Source: Takakia lepidozioides
Lineage: Eukaryota; Streptophyta; Takakiopsida; Takakiales; Takakiaceae
Length of the DNA stretch: 60,000 nt
Assembly: GCA_030704615.1 (NCBI GenBank)
Contig: CM060731.1
Span: forward strand, 21,516,001 to 21,576,000
Direction of reading: 5' to 3'
Position 1 is the first letter of the stretch; the number at the start of each line of letters is the position of its first letter. The position numbers and the translations under genes were made by a program. The notes under the pieces are model-generated. The model saw only the letters and a list, made by a program, of their open reading frames with translations, ran no database searches and was not told the DNA's origin. This document shows positions 23,601-34,400 of this stretch, piece after piece.

Positions 23601-25715
23601 TTTAGTCAGCTGCCTCGCCTTCACAGTTAGCTAACAAAGACACTATACATCACATAAAAATCTCCCAAGAATTGAGGCTTGCCTGAGATATGGATCCAGT
23701 CCTCCTTGCACTATTCCAAATAAGCTCTGCTCCTTTGGCCTTGCATGTGCTGGCCATACCCAACAGCAGCACAAGACAAGGAACACCTCTGAAATATAAC
23801 ACAAAATCAGAACACACCAGCAACCAAAACTCATGCAAACTCACCTGCTTGTTACTACCAGCACAGAAAAGGATTTAAGTGGTGGAGATTTATAATGAAA
23901 TTTTGTCATAGTCCACAATGAGCCCAGATGAGCAAAAAGTAAACCAATTAAAGCGGTAACTGCATATGGTCATACAACCATTTTATGGGTATGTCAACCA
24001 AATTTTGACACAACTTCCAATTATTGGTTACTACAACTTAATAGAACTGATGTGTCACCTGCAATACAGCGATCAATCCACCGCAATGTTCTATACATGG
24101 CCTCCTCTACCCGAGGGCCTGAAGTTGTGGTTTTCACGACGTCATCTAAGGCCATTATTATATCTGCACCTATTTTGTTCTGCAGTTGAAAGGCACAATC
24201 GAATGAAACAGTTAAAAGAAGAAAAACATTGAGTGAATGAAACATACGAACAAATTGGTTGGGATTTACTGGCCAAAAAGCTCATTGAAACGACAAACAT
24301 GAGAAACCATTGGGTAAAAGAGTTTACAAGTGTACCTCACACTAATTCGTACAATTACAACAATAAACAGCAGCAATGAATGGGAACTTGCTTTTCCGCC
24401 TTCTCTGTCAAACCAAAGTTGATACATACCTGTATCTGTATTGACTCTTCTGGTGTAAGCAGCATAGATTTCCCATCTACTGGGGACTGCAGAACAAAAG
24501 GCATTCAATATCCCTCATAAAAAATGCATTTGTAGCTTACAAAATACGCACATATGAATAGAGTCTGTCTTTCATATGGGTCCCTCCTCTCCCCCTCCCT
24601 TCTCCTCTCCCTTTGACTCGCTTGTGCTCTTATCTAGACACCAGGTCATACCTGAAAAGTGACACCCTCCTCTGTGATGTCTGCTAAATGGAGAAGTGAA
24701 ACCTGGAAAGTGTGGAAACAGGAGGATTAGCAGTCTGCCATATTATTTTTGTGGCATGCAAATAACTTGGTCATGAAGCGCTGCATTTCATTATCATTGC
24801 CACAGCTAGGCATTTCCATCATCCACAACATCCAAGCTGCCCAACTCCTGATGAATACCCAATACCTCAAAAATGACAGAACCACATGGCACAGTACCGG
24901 CATGCAGCAACCATTGAAGGGAAAATTACGAAGGGAGAGAAGGGGAACAAAAGGTGAGAAGGAAGAGACCATTTGGAAGCCCCCAGAGTCAGTGAGCAGG
25001 GCACGGGGCCAGTTCATGAACTCATGAAGCCCGCCCATGCAATCCAACAGATCAGCACCAGGGCGCAGTGCCAAATGGTAGGTGTTTCCCAGAATTATCT
25101 GGCAACCCAAATCCTGAAGCTGATCACCTGCTAGCCCCTTTATAGTTCCTGCAATAGTTGAAAAAGTTAAATACTATAAAATCCTCCGCAGTGGGCTTGA
25201 GCAGACTCCAGCCATTTCAGAGCTACACACTCCCTCCTGTAGATAGCAGCAAGACAATCCCTTAGAAGCTTTTTCTTTCATTATTTCACCAATGTAGTCA
25301 CTTACATGACTCCACTCTAAATGGGTTTAGGGTGTAGGGTTTATGAGTGAGTGAGACGGAGAGAGAAGACTTGAACTATAATTTGGAAAAATTCTGATCA
25401 GGCAAGACCTTGGGTGCCGACAGGCATGAATAGAGGTGTTTCACACACGAAATGAGGAAGAGTGAGCCGGGATGCGCGCGCTCGATTATGACGACCCATG
25501 ACCTGACAATGGCCCACGGTGATCACTCATAAGGAGGGCAAGGAGAACGTCTAAAATTTCGCAACAGACATTACTGCTAAAGATAGGAAGAATAAAACAC
25601 AGTCACAACGAGCACTCGTGCAAACACTGCGTTTAAAAGAGCACCGATATGATAATTTCAACACAAGAAAACAGGGGAAATAACAGGGGAGACATACCTC
25701 AAAGGTGAGAGCCAT
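20609..25715 (-). CDS. QTRT1: queuine tRNA-ribosyltransferase catalytic subunit
   Basis: Fifteen exons on the minus strand: 25715-25698, 25502-25409, 25148-24970, 24702-24652, 24486-24430, 24179-24059, 23749-23683, 23571-23530, 23242-23137, 22973-22863, 22552-22481, 21844-21743, 21388-21351, 21075-21048, 20761-20609. All phases agree; 412 residues, close to the ~403 of the human enzyme. The enzyme swaps guanine-34 for queuine in GUN-anticodon tRNAs, with QTRT2 as partner. General-base D91 lies in [10 protein letters not shown] and nucleophile D265 in [11 protein letters not shown]; the zinc ligands are C303, C305, C308 and H333. Intron 7 uses a GC donor (AG|GCAAGC), required by the frame. MALTFE was chosen as start because it aligns with the family; an in-frame ATG at 25733 would add six residues. 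The gene is divergent from the TMEM220 gene. Confidence 0.93.
25323..25345. promoter_or_regulatory. degenerate telo-box pair in QTRT1 intron 2
   Basis: GGGTTTAGGGTGTAGGGTTT holds two near-units of the plant telomere repeat. Short interstitial telo-boxes near 5' ends bind regulators in plants; here the pair is intronic and its role is speculative. Confidence 0.25.
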
Positions 25716-26541
25716 TGCGTGGGAAGCCAGCATATGGGTCAGAAGTATTGCACGACACTCACCAACCAATGCTACACGCTTATGCATATGCAAGTCTCCA
25801 AGCCAAACTGAATTACATGAGGCAATGCTCACGGAATTTGCACTAGAGTGTGGAGACAGTTCCATCAACATGCGAATTTCTCACCATCCGAGCATGCTCA
25901 TCGATTGCATGAGGATTCCCGCTGCCACACACTGTCAACTGTTTCCTAGAGCACTGTCTTTTTTTCCAGTAAAATCAGAAGAAAACCAAAAACGATGCTT
26001 GTCTCAACTGCAAAACGATCAATATTCCTGATATTCCCAGCTCCATGAAAAGAGACTACTACGGGTTGACTGGGACGCAGGGAGCTCCGCTGTCCCCCCA
26101 AAAGTACTTCAGAAGCCCACGTTATCATGCAAGGAAGAACCTGTAAGCCATGAAAAAAATCAACACCTGGAGGAATCTCAGACGGGATTATTCAACCCAC
26201 CTTTGAGAGACGAAACAGCGAGCCGCCCCTCGGACTACAAATCCAGAGAGACGGGGGAAACTAGGGATGAAGTCTAGACAGATGACTAGTGTATTTCCTC
26301 CATTCGTTCTGGTAAACGATACATGCTAAAACCCATTTCCGTTGATAATCAACCAAGGATCTCCGAGGTCTTATGCATCCATGCACGGAGGGGCTTTTGG
26401 AGCCCTGTGTCTCATCGCTGTAGGACTGTGGCCCACGACAGAGTTTCCTTAACATTTGAGTCTTGGAGGAAGGAGAGGATTGTGGTCACGAGAACAGGTC
26501 TTTGGTTTTGGGTTGTCTTTTTGGGTGGGTGGAAAGGAGAA
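25716..26541. promoter_or_regulatory. shared divergent promoter region, QTRT1 / TMEM220
   Basis: The two start codons are 826 bp apart and face away from each other, so both promoters must lie here. Open frames continue upstream of both ATGs but have no family match. No clear TATA box was found for either gene. Confidence 0.45.
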
Positions 26542-28124
26542 ATGAGGGCTTCAACGAAGAAGGGTGTGGGCTCAGTAGAAGGAGTGATCAAGCCTTCATG
26601 GGGGTTATCCATGGCGTGTGCTTTCATGGCTGCCCTATTTGCATATTCTGCATCCGTGCAGCTCAACGACATCGGTATTCCCTTTCGCCCTCTGTCTCCC
26701 TGCGGTTCTCTTTATCTCCGCCCATACAACTCGTACATGGGCATGTGTGTTGTGCATGCCCTTGCATTTCCAAATACGTGCATATTCACTCAGTTACCAT
26801 GACATTTTCTACGCACTTTGGTAAGCCCTAGTCAGGATGGAGGCAACGAATTCAGAGTTATTGTAAGAATATTTCTAGCTTGGACCATCGCTTGTCTTCC
26901 ACACTATGCAACTCTTTATATAATCTGCATTTCAAAAGCTGATTGTTGTAGAGGCTGCTCGAAATTTCTCACTTTGTCACAAAGTTCGCAGTCACTTGTC
27001 TCACATCCAAGCTTGATGTTGAAGCTTTGATGTGAGACCAGTTACTAGTAAACGTCTGTGGCTGACGTACTAAGTGGATTTGAATTCTGGATACAGGATA
27101 GAGGTTAGATCAACCCACCAAAATGCCTTTAAAATTTTGGGACGTACTTCTCTTTTGCAGTCTCTGCAAGGAGTCCCAGTATGACTTCAATCATGGTCAG
27201 TGTCCAGCCGTGCTAGTCACATTCTGAGCGCTAAGGAAGTCTGAATGTTGTTGCTGCAGATTGGTATTTCTGGCTGCCATTGTACACATTGGCATGTTTT
27301 GTATGCCTAGTTCACACTTTTAGGTTCAGTGGTCTCAGCCGAGGCACAGCATATGTTGTGCTGGTGGGAGGAATAGTACTATTTTTGAAAGTTGTGGCAG
27401 AGGCATGCATAATTGGCTGGAGTTTTAACTGGCGAGAATTTGTGTCCTTCGACATGGAGAAGAGAGAGGTGCGGGAGAAGCTTGGGAGCATGCTAGTGTG
27501 GCTGTCCATGGGGATTCAATTAGATGCCTCTGGCGGCTTGTTCAATAACACAAGTAAGGGTAAAATGGGTCCACAATATGGTATGTATGCAAGTTGGCTG
27601 TCTCTCTTTTCACAAATCCCCCCTCCCCCTTCTCCCGTCCTTTTGCCAACAATCTCCTAATCAGATGGCAGTTGGCTGTGCACAAGAGCAGTAGTGGTAA
27701 TTTGTGTTTCGTCTCCATATCCTAAAAACTCCACCATCTAGAAATCCTGTTGGGGTTGCAGCCTTAAGGGTAGGCTCTAGGCAACATTCCTGGGAAGCTG
27801 TCAACAAGCACCTCTCTCCTTCTCCAATTGACGGAGTATCTAAGAGCGAGTTCCACGGCCTGCTGCTTATGTTTGCAACCAGCTATGATAAGGCTAAGCT
27901 TGCAGTTGGTTGTGTGAGAGCTATGCCTGTTGCAGTGAAACCAATGGGTAGATGATTGCAAGGAGATGGCTTTCCTAATAGTGGCTTTTCAAGTGAGGTG
28001 TCCATCTCTTTTGAAATTGATTATAAGTGTCTGGCCTGTGTATATGTTGGCAGGGATGCTCATGGTTGTATCGGCCAGCATCATTATGTGTGTCGCATAT
28101 CTTGTCCAAAAGCCTAAAATCTGA
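26542..28124 (+). CDS. TMEM220-family membrane protein
   Basis: Three exons, 26542-26674, 27260-27580 and 28054-28124, with phase-1 junctions throughout (rebuilding D in NDIDWYFW and G in QYGMLM); 174 residues. Four hydrophobic segments are visible: ~22-40 (MACAFMAALFAYSASVQ), ~48-65, ~75-100 and ~153-170. The signature VQLND..W.fWLPLY after the first segment is typical of TMEM220 (DUF-type, PF15071). The biochemical function of the family is unknown. The tail is short and basic (QKPKI). The start is the first ATG compatible with the family length; the frame stays open upstream. Confidence 0.75.
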
Positions 28125-28711
28125 CTTGAAACTCAAGCCCTTCAGAATCGGCAACCTCGAGTGCTCAAGGGTGGCTCATCCATGGGAAGGAGACGACGAG
28201 GAAATCTTTTGGAAGCATATTTTATTCTCGACCAGCCCCTGACATCACCAACTTTTGTACCTCTAAAGAGCGGGAACCATCTGGGTCTGTGTACCATACA
28301 GATTCTGGAAGATACAAGAGGTCCATGTCTTTAATTTCCTACATCTCCATCCCTTTCAGTGATAATCACATCTTTCCGTGTCTTTTGGCCTCTCCCAACC
28401 CAGGCCTCTTGGACTGCGTGTGTACTCAGCAATTGGCAAAAGAAAATTGCATCATCAGGCAGAAAGAACAGGACTTAGGTGGGCACAAAGAGCTCACCAA
28501 ATGAGATATTTCTAGCGGAGGGGATGATTTCTCATGTTGAAGGTTCAGCTGTTCTGTGACTCCCTTTAGCAGGGATGCAACTTTATGCTCCGCAACAAGC
28601 AGCTCACTTTGCCATCAGAGCAGGTTGAAACTCATAGGTGGACAGTTAGGACTCTCATGCCAGCCAGCTACCCGGATTGTGGGCTGGTGTTTGCTTCTTG
28701 TCCTCCTTGAG

Positions 28712-28950
28712 CAGGGTGGCAACCTTTTGCCTGCTGGCAACGGTTAAGCTTTTATTCTGAAGCTGATAGGTTTACCATTTAGAAAGCTTGAAGCACTGAG
28801 TTGGAGATTGATTTAACATGCATAGTTATTCACTTTCCCATGTGCACTGGTCACTGGTGATATCATCTGGAAGAAAGTCATGAGCCAAAAAGGCCACCAA
28901 TTGGAAACTACCTTCTGCCCCCAGGCATGGATTGTCAGTTGTAAGTTGAC
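28712..28950 (+). repeat. dispersed repeat, copy 1
   Basis: Matches 42590-42830 in inverted orientation: GTGGCAAC, CTGGCAACGGTTAAGCTTTT, ATTCACTTTCCCATG and the surrounding order all recur. There is no coding capacity. The class is unknown; it could be a fragment of a larger element. Confidence 0.6.
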
Positions 28951-29147
28951 ATAATACATCAAGGGGAAACTGTGATTAGTGAGAGTATGTGGAATCCTTG
29001 AGAAGAGATCAGCATTCGACTCCATCCCATTGAAGTGCCCAGAGCTTGGCAAGTGAAGAGCAATGGCAATTAATTCGAGGGATCCTAGTCAGTATTTATG
29101 GAGAGTGGCCTACTGTAGGCACGCACTACATTCTGCCATTGTCTATA

Positions 29148-29323
29148 ATATATGATGCCTCCCCCGAATGAAGCGCAAATTATGGTATTTCTTGATCCTG
29201 AAGGGCTACTGCCTTCCAGTAGGAAGGTGGACACCTTTGTGACACCAATTGGTGGATTGAATCCACAACCACTTCCGAGGTGGTATGTGCCCATTACCAT
29301 TGGGCTTTAACTTGGTTGTCGCC
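29148..29323 (-). mobile_element. tRNA-derived SINE, copy 2
   Basis: Same family and orientation as 10-205. Minus-strand A-box-like AGCCCAATGGTAATGGG and B-box GGATTCAATCC are present. A perfect 9-bp target-site duplication TTGTCTATA lies at 29139-29147 and 29324-29332. Confidence 0.82.
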
Positions 29324-29432
29324 TTGTCTATACATCTTATGTGTATTATATGCGCAAGTGCGGGTCCCGTGCGCCTCGGCCTCCCCACTAAGGAGTCACC
29401 ACCCCTGGCCACCCCCCACCCAACGTCGTCTT

Positions 29433-29508
29433 TTAGGCGTCGTTGGTTTTCCAGGTGTTGTTGGTCCCTCTTAGGCGTCGTTGGTTTTCCAGGTGTTGTT
29501 GGTCCCTC
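29433..29508 (+). repeat. 38-bp perfect tandem duplication
   Basis: Two exact adjacent units (29433-29470, 29471-29508) beginning TTAGGCGTCGTTGG; GTTGTTGG and CAACGTTGG motifs continue to 29522. Related CCAACGTTGG and GGGGCCAACG motifs recur in inverted orientation at 30930-30965, so these may mark the outer limits of the hairpin element between them. Confidence 0.8.
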
Positions 29509-29561
29509 GTTGTTGGTATACAACGTTGGTTTGCCCCCCTAGCTTTGGTCTGCTATGGTCT

Positions 29562-30448
29562 GGTACTCAGTTCAAGAGTATGAAGAAAAAATGGCAGAAG
29601 CCTTTATTGATCTGAAGGTCAATAAGGCAGTAGGTGGTTGGAGAAAAGATGTCCATTTTGTGAAACTAATTTCAAGGACAAAACCACGTTAAACAGACAG
29701 TGTGTCCATATGGGGTGTCTTGGTCAAATACCAGCTGGTTTCAAGCCTTGGCCTATTGCACGGTCAGTGAATGCCGCATGTGTAATAGCAAGGAAGGTCA
29801 GATGTAGAGGTGCCCAACCACGAAGCATGCAAGACATTGTAGCTCAATATACGGTAATGGCATCTAGTTACGGTATCCCTTCACATAGATGTTTCTTTCG
29901 AACTCCATACACTGGATTTGCCATGTTCATGTCATGGGCGAATGTCCCCCATGACAAGAATTTGAGCAGTGATAGACATTGCCTCACTATTTCAGGACCA
30001 TGTTGCAATGCCTATCATTGTTCAAATTTTTGTCATGGAGGACATTCGCCCATGTGACATAATGGATTTCAGCATGGCACATCCAAGTGTATGGAGTTCG
30101 GAAGAAACATCTACATGAAGAAATGCCGTAACTAGATGCCATTACCGTATATTGAGCAACAATCTATTGTATGCTTCGTGGTTGGGCACCTCTACCTTTG
30201 ACTCTCTTTGCTATTACAGATGCAACATTCGTTGACCCTCCAATAGGCCAAGGCTTGAAACCAGCTGGTATTTGACCAAGACATCCCGAATCAATACAAT
30301 GTCTATTCAACGTGGTTTTGTCCTTGAAATTAGCTTCACTAAATAGACAGACCAGTCGATCTTTTCCCCAACCACCGACGGCCTTATCGACCTTCAGATC
30401 AATAAAGGCTTCTGCCATTTTTTCTTCATACTCTTGAACTGAATACCA
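29562..30448. repeat. ~890-bp long inverted repeat (hairpin)
   Basis: Left arm 29562-29982 and right arm 30005-30448 are near-complete reverse complements, separated by a loop of only 22 nt. Each arm has a similar open frame outward-to-centre (KMAEAFIDLKV, NFKDKTTLNR, GCLGQIPAGFKPWPI), with a Cys-containing segment recalling a zinc finger, unassigned. Mismatches are scattered. A transcript across it would fold into a long double-stranded RNA. It could be a foldback transposon or a recent inverted duplication. Confidence 0.88.
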
Positions 30449-30525
30449 AAACCTGTCACTGCTTTTGAGACTTCGTTGTGATATGCACAAAGGATCTCCA
30501 ATCTTCATTCTCTGGTTTCTTCTTG

Positions 30526-30716
30526 TCAAAGTCTACACAAGATGAGCAAAATCTATACATGGGGTAATTGTCCCCAAGCAGTCAGACGGACAATCTGTCC
30601 CTAAGGGTGCGGAGCCTGTACGTCGTGTAACTGAAGGATTTGGTACCCTGAATGGTTTACCAATTCTCAAAGTTTACACAAGATGAGCAAAATCTACACA
30701 TGGGGTAACTGTCCCC
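30526..30716 (+). repeat. ~50-bp direct repeat pair
   Basis: The sequence around ACACAAGATGAGCAAAATCT followed by ACATGGGGTAA occurs at ~30526-30577 and again at ~30667-30716, right beside the hairpin. Both end in GTCCCC. Probably a relic of a local duplication. Confidence 0.7.
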
Positions 30717-31424
30717 CGTTTGCAGAACGGTTGGCCGTCCAGGAGCAAGCACAAGCTACCTAGACGACAAACAATTCATATGCAAAGGGCTGGCTTGCGG
30801 CTGGGTACTTTCAATTTCTCAATTAACACTGCTTTGCGGGTCACTCCAATACTATGCCGTAGATGAGACCCTAATGTATATATATGTATGACCATTTCTG
30901 GAGGTCACATTCGGATGACAGGTCATGCAGACCAACGTTGGTATTCAACGAGGGGCCAACGATTGAATTCCTATTGAAAGCGAAGTCATTACGGGATGTT
31001 GAGGCTTGAGACTGATGTTGGCATAAAGCTTGTCCTGCAGTGGGGCCCGGAGTTCTACTCGGGAAGGAATTCAGATGGCACCAGCATTGCAAATGGTTGT
31101 TTAGAGGCTCCACACTCCATAACTTTATTCATGGCCTCCATTTCACAACCAATTGAAACAATGCGAACCGTGAATTGCGACGATCATGCGCCTGCAGCCA
31201 CACAATGCGTGTGTGTTTCTGTGATGTAAGGATATCTGCAAGTTTTGTAAGCTGGGGGCTCGATCTTTTGTAAATTTCTGGCTGAATCATCGAGGGCTGT
31301 TCTTCAACGTTCTTGAGTGCATTCCGAGGGACATAGTAGAGGTGTGCATATCTTGCAGGGACGGAGGTCGAGAGCAATGGTGAGGTAGAAATCCAGTGAG
31401 AGAGTAGGCGTAGTTTATAAGTGG

Positions 31425-34400
31425 ATGCAAGGAAGAGCGACGATGATCGTGACTTCCTTAAATAAAGTCCTCTGCTCCTCCTGCACAAGTGTGCGATCTG
31501 CAGATACTAGATATGCACGAGTGAGGCGAGATGTAGGAAATTATGCCGCAGCAATCACTTGCCACCCCTCCTCCTCATGTGCGTCCATCTCACTTTGTTT
31601 CTGTAGTGTATTGAATCCAATAAATTATAAAATATGGGCAAAAGGATGTCCAACATGCCAAGCAAATGGAGGTGGGCACGTATTGAAGAGCAGTTGCCGG
31701 CTGAGGTTCCCAAGTAAATTGACACAGTGTTCTGCCTTCCAGCCATGTGAAGAGTACATGCAAAGTAACAATGCAGACCTCGCCAGCTCTAATAAGAGCT
31801 CGAACAGTGTAGCCGTCGACTGTGGTATGAACGGCCAGAGGAATGAAATGTGGACAGCAGAGGAGCTCAACACAACCCTGCCATCGCTTGATGTGATGGC
31901 TCAGGCTTTGGACAGGGCAGGACAAAGCCACACAGAAGGCACTGACATATATCATCGCCGGGTATGTAGCGGCAGACCTGGGTAGTGGCTGCTATGGGAC
32001 AGACAGCGGCCTCTAAATTTGCATGCTTGGGGCCTGTACTTGTTGGGTCGGCCCTATGATTGTTTCCAACAGAGGAGAGTTGATGTTAATCAGAGACATT
32101 CCCAGTATGCCCTGTGGTTTGATTTTCCAAGAGCTACTTGAATCCATGATTCCCGTGCGTACCAACCTACGCTTCCAGGAATCAAATATTTTGAGAACTG
32201 TGTAAACATGCTCAGTGAGAGTTGGAGATATCACTAAGTTAGGACACTTATGTGTGAAAGTCTACATTTACCAGGAAAATGTACGTTCCTGCTGCCATGC
32301 TCATTCCAGGGAGGGCGTGTATTAGTGGGCTATCATGCCTTTCTACATGTTAAAGTATGTGTTTAGAATCTGACACGAGCATTAGCCAGGATGCCACAGT
32401 TTTCAGAGAACAAAGAAGGAATAGGGGGATGACACGGAGATTGGTACTGTCCCTGCTGGTCGCTACACAACCCACTTTGGTTAGCACGGCTGTGGTGACA
32501 CCCACCGGAGAACGCTCACTTGGCAATTCCCTACTTCGCAGCCTTGGTATTGGAGACGCAGACATTTACTATCCAAGGTACTATCCCTTCTCTATGAGTA
32601 TATGTGTCTTCATGGCACTTTTGTCTGAGTGGGAGTGCCATCGTAGGTACGTATTTGTTGGGTAGAGATCTTTGAACTGTCTGACTTGTTCACTGAAGAA
32701 AATGCCAAGCATAATCCTTCTGTTCAATAATTCGATAAGGTCAAGGCCATCTTCAGCTGTGCTGGAACCAAAATCGGGATGTCTAGTGTGCAGGGCAGGA
32801 AGAGGGGGAGAGAGAATTGGTAGTTGTGGTGAAAAAATGATGTTTTGCTGTGTCGTATACTATGATTTGCAGCTCCTGCAATTGTATAGAGTTTGGGCAA
32901 TCTGGAAATGGCTCCCAATGTTGCTTCCTTGTTTTGGGGCAACTTAACCACAGCCTACCAGTTTGGTCCATTCCCAGCGAGGCCTTCTGTGCTCTGCACA
33001 GGAGGGGGGGGGGGAGAGAATAAGAGAGACATGCCTGCACACTCCCCAGGCATGTATTTTTGTGATAAACAAGAGCTATAGAGCTAAAATCAAGAAACCT
33101 GCAACCGGGCTGTGTGCATGCGGACAAGAGCCTCTGTGAGTGCCTCAGTTGTGGGAAAACAAGTTTATACCTGCAGCTGAGCTGCGGGCATAAGCTAAAT
33201 CCTGGTGGGTGCAAACCTCACAAAAGGCTCTGGGAGAGTTTCTCGTGGGGTCAGTGGCCGTAACGCAATGGCAAGGTTGCAGGGAATGGCATGAAGATGT
33301 ACTCATTTTCATACGATGTCGAATGTCGCATGAAGATGTACTAGTTGATTCTCGGCTGCTTATTTAGGGCCCCACTCTCTTGTTTCATGCTCTCTCGTCC
33401 CACAAGCTCTCTCAGTTTTCCACAAACGTCATAAAGCATGTGTTCATTTCGGTTGTTTCTTTTTTTCTTTCTCCAGAAGCTAATCCATCTCGTGCTCTGT
33501 CTTCCAGATTCTTTGTAGGGACCTGGAGTTGTTACTCAACACTAATTGCTGTGGATACACCCCAGGTATACATCTTATGTATTTAATTCACGAGGGCTGT
33601 TTGCAACCAGAATTCTACCTTCCATGCTTGAGCTGTTTGCTCCAGAAAATTGCTCCTGGAAAAACTTTGTTTAATTTTCTCGTGGCCAATTCTGCGAAAT
33701 ATGACAATGAGAGTAGCTGTAGGGTGAAGACAAAGCAGATCGTAAGAGCTTGGAGTTTTCACGCAAGCAGCTTGGTTTCACAGTAAGTACATCCTGTGCT
33801 TCCTTTCGTCAAGGTTTTCATGTGCAGTTTACTTTGTGGATGACTTCTTCACATCGTTTGATAGCAGTGAGAATTGCTTGTACACTGGTGACTACTGGGG
33901 GCAAGGCTTGCAGCACGAAATAACCAAATAAAGGGTTTTTTAAATGCTTGATAATAGGCACTTGCCTAAGTATATGCTACATTTGTATTGCCCAAGAAGA
34001 GGATTCTGAACAACATGTCTATATCTCAGCTAATCGTTTTATCCTTGGTTCCTTATTATAGGTCCAAAAAGAGGTTCACTTTGTTGTGGTTCTGATTGTG
34101 ATTTGTGTTCTGATTGGAGTCTGTACCCTTCACACATACCAATGGTTGATATTTGCCAACATACAGCGAGAGGGTAGGCACTACTCCTTGATGACTGACC
34201 TCTTGGACTGCCAAGAACATCTGCCACATGAGCACCCACTAGTTATCAGACAACTTCTGGTTCTGAAACTGACATGCATTGCAAGGTTCCCATGACTGAC
34301 TGTAGACTGCTTGTCCTCCTGAAGTGAGTTTTGGGGTGAGCTCGAATGTATTGAGCAAAATTTCTTGGTGTCCATAAACTCCATGCCTGTTATTTGACTG

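Noticed and set aside
25323-25345. Interstitial telomere array
   Set aside because: Only two degenerate units; far too short for a telomeric tract, so noted only as telo-boxes.
29638-30057. Protein-coding gene in the hairpin's left arm
   Set aside because: The frame is mirrored in the right arm and crosses the loop; it looks like captured sequence rather than a working gene.
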